Below, one piece after another: positions 30,060-39,325 of a stretch of DNA of 64,000 nt (position 1 is the stretch's first letter; the number at the start of each line of letters is the position of its first letter). The stretch spans positions 1 to 64,000 of the forward strand of contig JAGQYI010000030.1 in the NCBI GenBank assembly GCA_020436165.1, written 5' to 3'. The translations under genes were made by a program, and so were the position numbers. This DNA is from Cyclobacteriaceae bacterium. Its GTDB lineage: Bacteria > Bacteroidota > Bacteroidia > Cytophagales > Cyclobacteriaceae. The notes under the pieces were generated by a model that had not been told where the DNA came from, did not search any database, and was given only the letters and a program-made list of their open reading frames with translations.

Positions 30060-32930
30060 TTAGAAACCAAAGCTATCAGAAGCATTACGTTTCTTAGATA
30101 ATTTGAGATCCTGAAGCAACGAAGATTTTGCCTTGATGGTAAAGTTGTAGGATTGGAAACGTCCGGATGGAACCCAATTCAGGGTCATATCCCAACAGTG
30201 GAGGTCTCTGATAATACTAATTTTTGTCTGGTTAAATTTTTTGCTTTTGAAGTCATATCCTGAATTAAAGGTTACTTTCCATTTCTCTGTCAGACTTATG
30301 TCTCCGTTAAATGTAAGTGATTGAGTAACCTTATCTTTTATAAAGCCCTCTTTGGAAAAACCAAGGTTATATGAAAACCTAAAGCTCCAGGGAATATTAA
30401 AATCTACATACAGGTTGGGATCATTAATATACTCATTCAACTCAGCTTCTTCTTTAAAAGAATTAGTTTGAATATTATCTACTCCCTGGGAAAGGCTTCT
30501 GGAAGAACCATTCCTGGAGGAGCCACCGTTCTTTCGATCTTGTGCCTGAAAACCAGTATTCAGCGATACATTAATTTTTGATAGTTGTCCTAAACCCTGT
30601 CCATTATTCCATGCATACTGGTCATACTTCGTTTGGTATATTTTTTCAGCTTGCGTTTTTTCATCCCAAACAATGCTGTCAATACGGTAAACGTATGGGT
30701 TTATAGTACCCGTAAAGTTTAAGCTCAAGCCAGTTGTTTTTATACTTCCAAGTTCCTTATTCTTAAGCAGGTCAGTGGTTGCTCTAACAGAAATATTACT
30801 CAGTTTATTCTTTTCTCTTAAAAAATCATAATTAGCCCCTACTCCAAAATTTCTAAGAATAGCTATTTTCTCCGCCTTGCCTGTCGTGTCTTTTCGACTC
30901 TTGTATTTCATTTCCAGCGTATTGGTAATGCTTAATGAGATACTAGAGCTTTCTGAGGTTCCGGCTCCCGTGCCATATACGAAACCATTGTACCTCGATA
31001 ATTGTGTTGTATTTCCTTCCGAATCGCTTTGCACGGTTTGGTAGTAATCATATTTTTCATCTCCAAAGTTGGGAGTATAAGAATAAGATACAGACGGTGT
31101 CATCATATGGCGAATTGCCTGAACTCCATACTCTCTTTTAAATACCACAGTTCCGTAAACCCGGGTATTAATAGAGGCTCCAAAGTTGTAATACCTGATA
31201 GCATTAAATCCTTTAATGGTATCGGTTTCTATTTTTTCAGTTGTTTCATTGTAACTATAATTTAGCTTTTTAGAATACCATAGCTCATTATAGCTAAATG
31301 AAGGACTTATGGTAAAATATTTTAAAGCCTTAAATGAAGCCGAAACAGGTATATTATGTTTAACTCCATTAGAACCCTGACTGATTAAATAGCCAATGGT
31401 TTCTCCATTAATAGCAAAGGTGGAATCCTGATAAGTGAGTTGTCCCTCATCGTTGGTTATAGGAATACTCAATTTGTTACTGATTTTATTCGTAGCTGTC
31501 ATTGAGTACCTAAAGTTGATTTTTTCGTACCATTTATTGCCACTGCTTGCCTTTCCTTTAAAAGGATAAATATTTTGAACATTAAAGGTTATGTCAGGTA
31601 ATTGCATGTCTGACTGCTTCGTTCTTAAATTCTGATTGAATCGACCACTTATTCCCAAACTAAAGGGTGTTCCGCTAAAGGTCTTGGAATAGGAGATTGA
31701 GGAACTTGCTGTTGCTTGCGTTTGCTCCTCAACACTATAAAGCTGATTATTGACATTGTACGTGGCTGTCTGGTAATTCACATTAGCGCTAAACCTTCCG
31801 GTGCCTTTGGTTTCTGGTGTATGCGACCATGTTAATCTAAAGTCATTGGAAATATTATCCTGAAGGGTAGCTTCATTTTCCTGCTTTAATCGGGTGAAAT
31901 TGGCTGAAAAACTACCCCTGAACTTATACCTTACGTAATACTGAGAAGCGGCTCGGACAGCCCACCCGCCTTTGGTGTAGATATCTCCGGTGAGGTCCAG
32001 ATTGATGTAGTCGTTGAAAGCAAAATAGTATCCTCCGTTTTTAAGATAAAAACCTCTTCTGGTTTCTTCTCCAAAGTCAGGAAAAATTACCCCCGAAGTT
32101 CTGTTTTGCTGATCGGGGAACATACCAAATGCAAAGCCCAGAGGGGTAGGCACATCATGCACAGTCATGAAGAACGGCCCTGATATCATTTCTTTATTGG
32201 GAATAACCTTAACCCTTGTAGCCTTTATACTATAATGCGGGTGCGCTAAATTACAGGTGGTATATAGTGTTGTTCTATTGTATAGATCACCTTGGGCATC
32301 CTTGAATACTTTGTCGGCATGTATGTAGGCATCTCCCTGCGTGGTTACCAGACCTGTAATGGAAGCCTTCTCGGTCTTGAAATTGTATTTGATCTCATTG
32401 GTCTCATATACTTCATTGCCGTTTTTAAAAACAGGCTTACCAATTACTTTTCCGGTGGAGTCAGCTACTCCATGAGCCTGCATGTAGTTTTCTTCCCAGT
32501 TAATGTCAATTTCCTGTGCATCCAGAGCAATTGGCTTGTAATCAATTTTTCCATCCCCATAAATCTTTACCTTATGTGTTCTCATATTAAGAGTAATGGA
32601 ATCCTGGGCTACGTAATGAACGGTTGTTTTTATATCGCCAACAGGAGGTTTTTTTACAGAATCCTTTTGGGCTATGGCTGAGGTATCCGTTGGCATTATA
32701 AGCAATGAATCTGAAACGGAAATACTCACACTATCCGTTGGTTGTAATTTGGTAGTGTCTGGTACCGTACCGGGGATGGTATCTGATTTAATTTCTATAA
32801 GACTATCGGATTGAACCGTATTCTTTACATTTGTGCTATCGGTTAGCTCTTGAGAATTGGCCTGAAAGTTGATAAAAGAGAGTGAAAAAGCCGAAAAAAC
32901 AACAAGTTGAAGTAGAGTTAGGCGGTTCAA
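30060..32930 (-). CDS. Putative LPS-assembly protein LptD (OstA-like)
   Basis: About 956 residues. A hydrophobic export signal (LQLVVFSAFSLSFINFQANSQE), a linker rich in Thr/Asp/Ser, an OstA-type beta-taco (about 100-240, TTVHYVAQDSITLNMRTHKVKIYGDGKI region), then a long barrel with many aromatic strands. This is the Bacteroidota LptD arrangement, inserting LPS into the outer leaflet. The frame is open to 33092, within the divergent amidase gene, and holds no ATG or GTG near the signal peptide; TTG at 32930 is the most sensible start, so the N-terminus is uncertain. Confidence 0.8.
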   Translation of the reverse strand: MNRLTLLQLVVFSAFSLSFINFQANSQELTDSTNVKNTVQSDSLIEIKSDTIPGTVPDTTKLQPTDSVSISVSDSLLIMPTDTSAIAQKDSVKKPPVGDIKTTVHYVAQDSITLNMRTHKVKIYGDGKIDYKPIALDAQEIDINWEENYMQAHGVADSTGKVIGKPVFKNGNEVYETNEIKYNFKTEKASITGLVTTQGDAYIHADKVFKDAQGDLYNRTTLYTTCNLAHPHYSIKATRVKVIPNKEMISGPFFMTVHDVPTPLGFAFGMFPDQQNRTSGVIFPDFGEETRRGFYLKNGGYYFAFNDYINLDLTGDIYTKGGWAVRAASQYYVRYKFRGSFSANFTRLKQENEATLQDNISNDFRLTWSHTPETKGTGRFSANVNYQTATYNVNNQLYSVEEQTQATASSSISYSKTFSGTPFSLGISGRFNQNLRTKQSDMQLPDITFNVQNIYPFKGKASSGNKWYEKINFRYSMTATNKISNKLSIPITNDEGQLTYQDSTFAINGETIGYLISQGSNGVKHNIPVSASFKALKYFTISPSFSYNELWYSKKLNYSYNETTEKIETDTIKGFNAIRYYNFGASINTRVYGTVVFKREYGVQAIRHMMTPSVSYSYTPNFGDEKYDYYQTVQSDSEGNTTQLSRYNGFVYGTGAGTSESSSISLSITNTLEMKYKSRKDTTGKAEKIAILRNFGVGANYDFLREKNKLSNISVRATTDLLKNKELGSIKTTGLSLNFTGTINPYVYRIDSIVWDEKTQAEKIYQTKYDQYAWNNGQGLGQLSKINVSLNTGFQAQDRKNGGSSRNGSSRSLSQGVDNIQTNSFKEEAELNEYINDPNLYVDFNIPWSFRFSYNLGFSKEGFIKDKVTQSLTFNGDISLTEKWKVTFNSGYDFKSKKFNQTKISIIRDLHCWDMTLNWVPSGRFQSYNFTIKAKSSLLQDLKLSKKRNASDSFGF

Positions 32931-33012
32931 TTTATTTTGTGTATCCTTCTGATTCTCGGTTTTTTTTAGAAATTTGTGTAAAGGTATTTCAATAACTTCG
33001 AACCAGCGTGAT

Positions 33013-33795
33013 ATGTTACGAAAATTTAGCATTATAGGCCTTTCGGCAATAATCGTGCTAAGCTCGTTTAGCACGTTAGAAAAAAGAACCAATAAAGTAG
33101 ACAGGGTGGTAATAGATGCCGGCCACGGTGGAAAAGACCCTGGAACGCATGGAAATATTTCTGAAGAAAAGAATATTGCCTTGCAAATTGCCTTGAAGTT
33201 GGGCGAAACAATTGAAAAGTACTTGCCGGATGTAGAGGTGATTTATACCCGCGATGACGACAACTTTGTTGAGCTGGAAGGAAGAGCCTACATTGCCAAT
33301 AAGAACGGAGCCGATCTGTTTATTTCCATTCATTGTAATGCAGTTTCCAATTCAAAAATATATGGTACCGAAACGTATGTGATGGGATTGGATAAAGCAG
33401 ATGGCAATTTAGGTGTTGCCAAAAAAGAGAACTCCGTTATCTTTCTTGAAGATAACTATGAAGAAAAATATGAAGGCTTTGATCCCAATTCGCCTGAGTC
33501 AATGATATTACTTACCTTACAGCAAACTGCATATCAGGAAAACAGCCTAGATTTGGCTGCAAAGATCGAAAAGCAATTTAGTGAAAGGGCCGGTAGAAAA
33601 AGCAGAGGAGTAAAAATGGCTCCATTTTGGGTTTTATGGCGTACCTCAATGCCAAGTGTTTTGGTAGAAACTGGTTATCTTACAAACTCAAATGAAGAAA
33701 TTGATTTGAACGACCCACTAAAACAAGAGTATATTGCATCCGGAATTTATAGGGCCTTCCGGGATTACAAACAGGCCATTGACTCTATGAACTAA
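33013..33795 (+). CDS. N-acetylmuramoyl-L-alanine amidase (Amidase_3)
   Basis: 260 residues, AmiC-like zinc amidase that cleaves the peptide stem from peptidoglycan during cell separation. An N-terminal signal or anchor helix (about 5-20) precedes the catalytic domain. Zinc ligands H38 (DAGHGGKD), E51 or E52 and H107 (ISIHCNA), with the catalytic Glu in VLVETGYLTN. The frame extends 13 codons upstream, but MLRKFSIIGLS gives a proper signal. 5 nt before the MCE gene. Confidence 0.92.
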   Translation: MLRKFSIIGLSAIIVLSSFSTLEKRTNKVDRVVIDAGHGGKDPGTHGNISEEKNIALQIALKLGETIEKYLPDVEVIYTRDDDNFVELEGRAYIANKNGADLFISIHCNAVSNSKIYGTETYVMGLDKADGNLGVAKKENSVIFLEDNYEEKYEGFDPNSPESMILLTLQQTAYQENSLDLAAKIEKQFSERAGRKSRGVKMAPFWVLWRTSMPSVLVETGYLTNSNEEIDLNDPLKQEYIASGIYRAFRDYKQAIDSMN

Positions 33796-33800
33796 ATTTA

Positions 33801-34751
33801 ATGACTATATCTAAAGAAGTTAAAGTTGGTGTTTTTGCTGTAATGGCCTTAACCGTACTCTATCTGGGGTTTAATTACCTTAAGGGAGTGGATTTTTTTG
33901 CCAGCACAAAAACTTACTATGTTATGTACGATGATGTTGGAGGATTGACACGGTCAAACCCTGTGAATATCAACGGGTTTACGGTGGGCAGGGTGGCAAA
34001 AATAAAACTGCTACAGAACAGAAAGAATAAGATTCTGGTAGAAATGGATATCGATTCTGACATTATTTTGGGCGATACGGCCATGGCAAAATTAAATTCT
34101 GATCTATTGGGTTCCGTTTCAATTATTATCTTTCCCGGAGACATCAGTAATCCCATAAAACCAGGAGATACTTTACGTGCTAAAGTTGACCCTGACCTTA
34201 CAGAGCTTTTGAAAGAAAGCGCTCAGCCACTTTCAGATAACCTTCAGGTAACGATTCGGAAGTTAAATGTGTTATTGGAGGACATGAATGGAAGTGGTGA
34301 GAAATTGAAAGCAGCGCTTGAGAGTTTTACCAAATTGTCAGATAATGTTAATGCTCGCATTTATGAGAATAGAGGAAACCTTAAAGAAATTGTTACTGAA
34401 TTTAAGCTTTTGTCACAGAACTTAAATAAAACAGTTAAGGACCTGCAACCTACTTTGCAGAATTTTCAAACGGTTTCTGACTCACTAAGAAATCTGGAAC
34501 TGAATGCAACATTGCACCGAGTAGATACATTGCTTTACCATTTAACACTGGTTACCCAAAAGTTTGAAAATGATAGTGGCACCTTTGGTAAGCTAATGAA
34601 TGACGATGAGTTGTACGTATCATTAAACAAAACAATAGCAGATCTGGATAGTTTATTAAACCACCTAAACGATAACCCTAAACATTTCTTTGCACCTTTA
34701 GGAAAAAGCAAAAAGAAAATAGAAAAGGAGAAAGCCCGCGAAGCGAATTAA
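33801..34751 (+). CDS. MCE/MlaD-family lipid transport protein
   Basis: 316 residues: one N-terminal membrane anchor (about 9-25), one MCE domain (about 37-115, TYYVMYDDVGGLTRSNPVNINGFTVG region with the YDDVGGL start), then a long helical/coiled-coil part (about 130-290). MlaD hexamers carry phospholipids across the periplasm. mlaE and mlaF (permease and ATPase) are not in the window. Its pairing with an amidase and a nearby LptD makes this an envelope locus. Confidence 0.88.
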   Translation: MTISKEVKVGVFAVMALTVLYLGFNYLKGVDFFASTKTYYVMYDDVGGLTRSNPVNINGFTVGRVAKIKLLQNRKNKILVEMDIDSDIILGDTAMAKLNSDLLGSVSIIIFPGDISNPIKPGDTLRAKVDPDLTELLKESAQPLSDNLQVTIRKLNVLLEDMNGSGEKLKAALESFTKLSDNVNARIYENRGNLKEIVTEFKLLSQNLNKTVKDLQPTLQNFQTVSDSLRNLELNATLHRVDTLLYHLTLVTQKFENDSGTFGKLMNDDELYVSLNKTIADLDSLLNHLNDNPKHFFAPLGKSKKKIEKEKAREAN

Positions 34752-34775
34752 AAAATTGGGCATCAGAAGAGATCT

Positions 34776-36404
34776 ATGGATTTGGAGTTCAATAAAAACG
34801 AGGACGAAAACAAAAGAGCTGTATCTGATCTGGCTGCTCGGTTGGCAGCAGTAAAAAAAGGAGGTGGAGAGAAACGAATTGACGCCCAGCACCAAAAAGG
34901 TAAATTAACGGCAAGAGAAAGAATCGATTACCTGATCGATCCAGAATCTGAGTTTCTTGAAGTTGCGGCCTTTGCCGGTGATCAAATGTATGAGCAGCAA
35001 GGAGGGTGTCCATCCGGAGGGGTTGTTACAGGTATAGGTTACGTTAAAGGAAGGCAGTGTGTACTTGTAGCCAATGACGCAACTGTTAAGGCAGGAGCCT
35101 GGTTTCCTATTACAGCAAAAAAGAATCTTCGGGCGCAGGAAATAGCCATTGAAAACAGACTTCCCATAATTTATTTGGTCGATTCTGCTGGAGTGTTTTT
35201 GCCAATGCAGGATGAGATTTTCCCTGATAAGGAGCATTTCGGACGCCAATTCAGGAACAACGCTATCATGTCTTCCATGGGTATTGTACAGATAGCTGCC
35301 ATAATGGGGAGTTGCGTAGCCGGTGGAGCTTATTTGCCCATTATGTCAGATGAGGCTCTGATTGTTGATAAAACAGGTTCAATCTTCCTTGCAGGCTCTT
35401 ATTTGGTAAAAGCTGCTATTGGAGAAGTTATTGACAATGAAGAACTGGGAGGGGCAACCACTCACTGTGAAATTTCAGGAGTTACAGATAATAAATTCCC
35501 AAACGATGAGGCCGCGCTGGATTACATCAAGAATATTTTCAGTAAACTGGGAGAAACAATTAAAGCAGGTTTCAACAGAGAAAAGCCGGCAAAGCCAAAG
35601 CTGGATGAGCAGGAAATCTATGGGCTTTTTCCATCGGATAGAGCAAAGCCTTACGAAGCAAAAGACATAATAAAACGTTTGGTTGATAACTCAGAATTTA
35701 CGGAGTACAAGGCTGATTATGGAAAAACCCTGATATGTGGTACCGCCCGCATTGATGGTTGGGCTGTTGGTATTGTGGCCAATCAACGATTGGTAGTGAA
35801 AACCAAAAAAGGCGAAATGCAAATGGGAGGTGTTATTTATTCAGATTCTGCTGATAAAGCTGCCCGTTTTGTGATGAACTGTAATCAACGAAAAATACCC
35901 TTGGTCTTTCTTCAGGATGTGAGCGGATTTATGGTAGGTAGTAAGGCAGAACATGGTGGTATAATTAAGGACGGGGCCAAAATGGTTAATGCCATGGCCA
36001 ATTCTGTAGTGCCTAAGTTTACAATAGTAATTGGTAATTCATACGGAGCAGGCAATTATGCCATGTGTGGCAAAGCATACGACCCCCGGCTTATCTATTC
36101 GTGGCCAACAGCCCGAATGGCTGTAATGAGTGGAGCATCAGCTGCCAATACATTGCTTCAGATAAACATTTCTGCTGCCAAGGCAAAAGGGCAGGAACTA
36201 AGCGAGGAGGAAAAGAGCAATCAGCTTAAAGAAATAACCGATCGATATAACAGGCAGCTTAGTCCTTATTATGCAGCTGCCCGGCTTTGGGTTGATGGCG
36301 TAATTGACCCTTTAGAGACCCGGAAAGTTATCTCAATGGGTATTGAAGCGGCTGATAATGCGCCAATAGAAAAACAGTTTAATGTAGGTGTTATTCAAAC
36401 ATAA
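34776..36404 (+). CDS. Acyl-CoA carboxylase beta subunit, methylcrotonyl-CoA carboxylase-like
   Basis: 542 residues. Carboxyltransferase family as at 20.4 kb but a different branch: IIYLVDSAGVFLPMQDEIFPDKEHFGR and MGSCVAGGAYLPIMSDEALIV follow the MCC-beta pattern, as does VIGNSYGAGNYAMCGKAYDPR. MCC acts in leucine breakdown; geranyl-CoA carboxylase or another branched substrate is possible. No biotin-carrying alpha subunit is adjacent. Stop abuts the next start directly. Confidence 0.88.
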   Translation: MDLEFNKNEDENKRAVSDLAARLAAVKKGGGEKRIDAQHQKGKLTARERIDYLIDPESEFLEVAAFAGDQMYEQQGGCPSGGVVTGIGYVKGRQCVLVANDATVKAGAWFPITAKKNLRAQEIAIENRLPIIYLVDSAGVFLPMQDEIFPDKEHFGRQFRNNAIMSSMGIVQIAAIMGSCVAGGAYLPIMSDEALIVDKTGSIFLAGSYLVKAAIGEVIDNEELGGATTHCEISGVTDNKFPNDEAALDYIKNIFSKLGETIKAGFNREKPAKPKLDEQEIYGLFPSDRAKPYEAKDIIKRLVDNSEFTEYKADYGKTLICGTARIDGWAVGIVANQRLVVKTKKGEMQMGGVIYSDSADKAARFVMNCNQRKIPLVFLQDVSGFMVGSKAEHGGIIKDGAKMVNAMANSVVPKFTIVIGNSYGAGNYAMCGKAYDPRLIYSWPTARMAVMSGASAANTLLQINISAAKAKGQELSEEEKSNQLKEITDRYNRQLSPYYAAARLWVDGVIDPLETRKVISMGIEAADNAPIEKQFNVGVIQT

Positions 36405-37238
36405 ATGGAGGACAAAGAACTCAAAGCACTGGTATCGTTATTGGAAGATGATGAATTGCGTCCTGAAATTGAACAGAGGATTTATTCATTGGGTAATGAA
36501 ATAATACCCTTTCTGGAAGAGGAATGGGAGGCGAGCTTTGATGCATCTGTTCAGGAACGCATTGAGGGTATTATCCATAATTTACAGTTCGATCTTTTGA
36601 AGGAGCGCCTTATTAACTGGAAGAACTCTGAAAAGGATGATCTCTTAAAAGGTCTGTGGTTGGTGGCCACCTATCAATATCCTGATTTAAGCCTTGAAAA
36701 ATTACGACAAGATTTTGAGCAGCTCTATTATGAAGTTTGGCCGGAGTTTAACCCGGAAGCACATCCATACGATCAGGTAAAGATTATTAGTGGAGTGCTA
36801 TTTGGTAGGTTAAGGTTCAAGGCAAATACAAGAAACTTTCATTCACCTGCAAATTCCATGATCAACTCGGTGCTTGAATCGAGAAGAGGAAACCCAATAG
36901 CACTTGGTGTTGTCTATATGCTTATTGCTCAAAAGCTGGGCATTCCAGTATATGGAGTTAATTTGCCCAATTTCTTTATCCTTACGTATCATGATAAGGA
37001 AAAGGAAGTTCAGTTCTATATAAACGCGTTTAACCGTGGGTTAATCTTTACAAAGCAGGATATTGATCATTATCTCGCACAAATTAATATCAACCCCCAT
37101 CCGAGGTATTACCAGGCATGTAATCATTTAGACATTGTCACAAGGGTTTTACGAAACCTGTCCATAAGTTATGAAAAACTGGATGAGCATGATAAAGCAG
37201 ACGAAGTGAAGCAGTTGCTCGTCCTTTTTGGCGGTTAA
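36405..37238 (+). CDS. SirB1/transglutaminase-like protein
   Basis: 277 residues, fitting the SirB1_N / Transglut_core2 group. The core segment SRRGNPIALGVVYMLIAQKLGIPVYGVNLPN (from about residue 161) is the family hallmark; no papain-type catalytic Cys is apparent in it, as in many SirB1 proteins, so enzymatic activity is doubtful. The N-terminal ~100 residues are acidic and helical, possibly repeat-like. Starts at the base after the carboxylase stop and ends abutting the convergent OsmC gene. Confidence 0.78.
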   Translation: MEDKELKALVSLLEDDELRPEIEQRIYSLGNEIIPFLEEEWEASFDASVQERIEGIIHNLQFDLLKERLINWKNSEKDDLLKGLWLVATYQYPDLSLEKLRQDFEQLYYEVWPEFNPEAHPYDQVKIISGVLFGRLRFKANTRNFHSPANSMINSVLESRRGNPIALGVVYMLIAQKLGIPVYGVNLPNFFILTYHDKEKEVQFYINAFNRGLIFTKQDIDHYLAQININPHPRYYQACNHLDIVTRVLRNLSISYEKLDEHDKADEVKQLLVLFGG

Positions 37239-37661
37239 CTATAAAGGGCGAAGATCGATTTCATACGTTAGTTCCGCTGCTTTTGCCAGCATAAAACTTA
37301 CTCCACAATAACGCTCCTGAGAGTAATTAACAGCTTTTTCTACTTTAGCTCTGTCTTCCTCCTTTGCTTTAATGGAGTAAATCAAATGTATTTTATCGTA
37401 ATATTTTGGATGCTCGTCTGTTAGGTTAGCTTCAATTTTGATTGAGAGGTCCGAAAATTCTACCCTCATTTTTTTAAGCAGAGATACCACATCCATTCCG
37501 GTACATCCGGCTAATGAATTGAGTAAAAGAGGTTTTGGAAGAGGCCCTTTTTCTTCGCCCCCAAACTGAGGGTCTGCATCTACCACCACTTTGTGCTCTC
37601 CCATCATTGTTTCGAAGGCCATCCCTCCAATATAGTTACTAGTGTATGTTTGATTTGCCAT
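37239..37661 (-). CDS. OsmC/Ohr family peroxiredoxin-like protein
   Basis: 140 residues. The two redox cysteines expected in OsmC/Ohr proteins are C53 (SLAGCTGMD) and C119 (ERYCGVSFML), both present. Family members reduce organic hydroperoxides, but the YhfA-like subgroup, which this length and spacing resemble, has no established substrate. A TATTTTTG -7 box is 24 nt upstream. Confidence 0.88.
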   Translation of the reverse strand: MANQTYTSNYIGGMAFETMMGEHKVVVDADPQFGGEEKGPLPKPLLLNSLAGCTGMDVVSLLKKMRVEFSDLSIKIEANLTDEHPKYYDKIHLIYSIKAKEEDRAKVEKAVNYSQERYCGVSFMLAKAAELTYEIDLRPL

Positions 37662-37684
37662 TTTGTATTCTTTGAAATTGAGCC

Positions 37685-37692
37685 CAAAAATA
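37685..37692 (-). promoter_or_regulatory. -7 box of the OsmC gene
   Basis: TATTTTTG on the minus strand fits TAnnTTTG. The distance to the start gives a leader of roughly 17 nt. Confidence 0.45.
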
Positions 37693-37741
37693 AGAACTAT
37701 GGGTTAGAATTCTGTGATGAAAAATACAGAAAACAGTCTGG

Positions 37742-38377
37742 TTAAATAGTGTAAATCAAAATGTGATTATGAAATTTTTCAAACTCAAGAGGTACTATCT
37801 GATTCTTGTTATCAATCCTTAAAATGCTATTCATTTTTCCCTTATCCCAATGGGCATCCAGCTCAGTTAGTAGTATATTCTCTTTAAAAACAAGTTGTTT
37901 TCTTCCGTACATTTTGTAAATGGCCTCTTTAGCTCCCCAGGCCAGAGCTAGTTTGTCCAAATCCCCATTGGATAGAGCCAGCTCTGTTTCGGTCAGGAAC
38001 TTAGGTGCCAGGCGAATAAGCTTATCACGTTTCTCCTCAATATCTACTCCGCAAGGATGCTTTTTGTGCACAAGCACAGCCACATACGGGTTGGAATGTG
38101 AAATTGAGATTTGCATTGGAGAGTTCATAAAATGTGGTTTATTGTGCGAGTCACTCCAAATGCCCTCGCAATTACCCTGTAGCTCTTTAGCAATTTGCCA
38201 CCCTATGTACCGACTGGCCATCCATTCAAGCCTTCGTTGTGGAAAATGGATTTCACTTAATTTTTTGGGTTCAAACGAAAATTCCTGCAGGTATGGAACA
38301 AAGTAGCCTTCATCTTCGGTTAGATGCCACACTACCAGCGTATAATTCTCCTCAATAATTTTCTTAAACAATGGCAT
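37742..38377 (-). CDS. 4'-phosphopantetheinyl transferase superfamily protein
   Basis: 211 residues of the Sfp/AcpT type, which load the 4'-phosphopantetheine arm on carrier proteins. The Mg-binding GVDIEEK (about 115-121) and the WGAKEAIYKMYG motif (about 151-162) with the catalytic Glu/Lys are intact, as is SISHSNPYVAV. No polyketide or peptide synthetase lies nearby, so the target may be the fatty-acid ACP. An upstream TTG (38386) is an alternative start; ATG is preferred. Confidence 0.87.
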   Translation of the reverse strand: MPLFKKIIEENYTLVVWHLTEDEGYFVPYLQEFSFEPKKLSEIHFPQRRLEWMASRYIGWQIAKELQGNCEGIWSDSHNKPHFMNSPMQISISHSNPYVAVLVHKKHPCGVDIEEKRDKLIRLAPKFLTETELALSNGDLDKLALAWGAKEAIYKMYGRKQLVFKENILLTELDAHWDKGKMNSILRIDNKNQIVPLEFEKFHNHILIYTI

Positions 38378-38440
38378 GCGGCCCAAAGTTGAAGTATTTT
38401 TAAACGACAGCCAATTTTCCTTCGTTAATTAAAGTGTATC

Positions 38441-39310
38441 ATGCAGTTTTTATCATTTTACACAGGTCATAAAGCAGCAGTCCTTTCGTTGGCCGGCCAT
38501 GCAAAAGAGCCCCTTTTCTACTCGGCCGGTGCAGATGGCTTAATTGTGCGATGGAGCGTACATGATCCCGATCAGGGAGATGTGCTTACCCGAATAAATG
38601 GAATAATGCCCTCAATTACATTCGACAAAACATCAAATAGCTTGTTTGCTGCACTGAATCAAAAAGGTGTTGTTAGGATTAATTGCACCAGTGGAAAGAA
38701 TGAACTTGTTGTGCCAATTCCTTCTACTTCATTTACCAAAATTGAGCACTTGGAAAATTGGCTCGTTGTTATTACAAAAATTGGAGAACTCATAGTTATC
38801 GATACCAACATTTGGAAGATAGTTCACCGAATTACTATCGGACCAGATAAAGTATCGTCTTTTACATTGGCAGGAGGTAAGTTTTGGAGTTACGGTTTGC
38901 AGGGTATAGGCAAGATCGGTTTTGAACAAAACAACTTTTCTAAAATTGATGAAGCTAATTTTTCAGATCAGGCTTTCATAACCGCAATCGGCAGCAGAAT
39001 ATTGTTGGTATACAACTCTAAATTAAATGTAGTTGATATGAAACGGCCCGCTAAAATCTTATTGGATAATGTATACGAAGAGAGAAGGGTTATGAAACTG
39101 ATGGGTGGCTTGAATGCTCCTGGTGCAATTGCTTTGCTCGAAGATGGAGACATGCAAGTTATTAAATGGAACAAAAAGGAGGTTTTTGTTGAGTCAACTG
39201 TTCAAAATAAGCACTATGGCACATTAAACGATTTACTTTGGTCTGAAAATCATAAATTTGTGGTAACAGCCGGTAAGGACAAGAACATTGGAATTTGGCG
39301 ATTTAACTAG
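38441..39310 (+). CDS. WD40-repeat protein
   Basis: 289 residues, a single beta-propeller. The first and last blades are clearest (HKAAVLSLAGHAKEPLFYSAGADGLIVRWSV and HYGTLNDLLWSENHKFVVTAGKDKNIGIWRF, each split across GH...WD-like ends). No signal peptide or extra domain. A scaffold role is likely but no partner is indicated; it precedes the divIVA-like gene by 15 nt, so the pair may be an operon. Confidence 0.78.
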   Translation: MQFLSFYTGHKAAVLSLAGHAKEPLFYSAGADGLIVRWSVHDPDQGDVLTRINGIMPSITFDKTSNSLFAALNQKGVVRINCTSGKNELVVPIPSTSFTKIEHLENWLVVITKIGELIVIDTNIWKIVHRITIGPDKVSSFTLAGGKFWSYGLQGIGKIGFEQNNFSKIDEANFSDQAFITAIGSRILLVYNSKLNVVDMKRPAKILLDNVYEERRVMKLMGGLNAPGAIALLEDGDMQVIKWNKKEVFVESTVQNKHYGTLNDLLWSENHKFVVTAGKDKNIGIWRFN

Positions 39311-39325
39311 AACTAATCTTATTAT

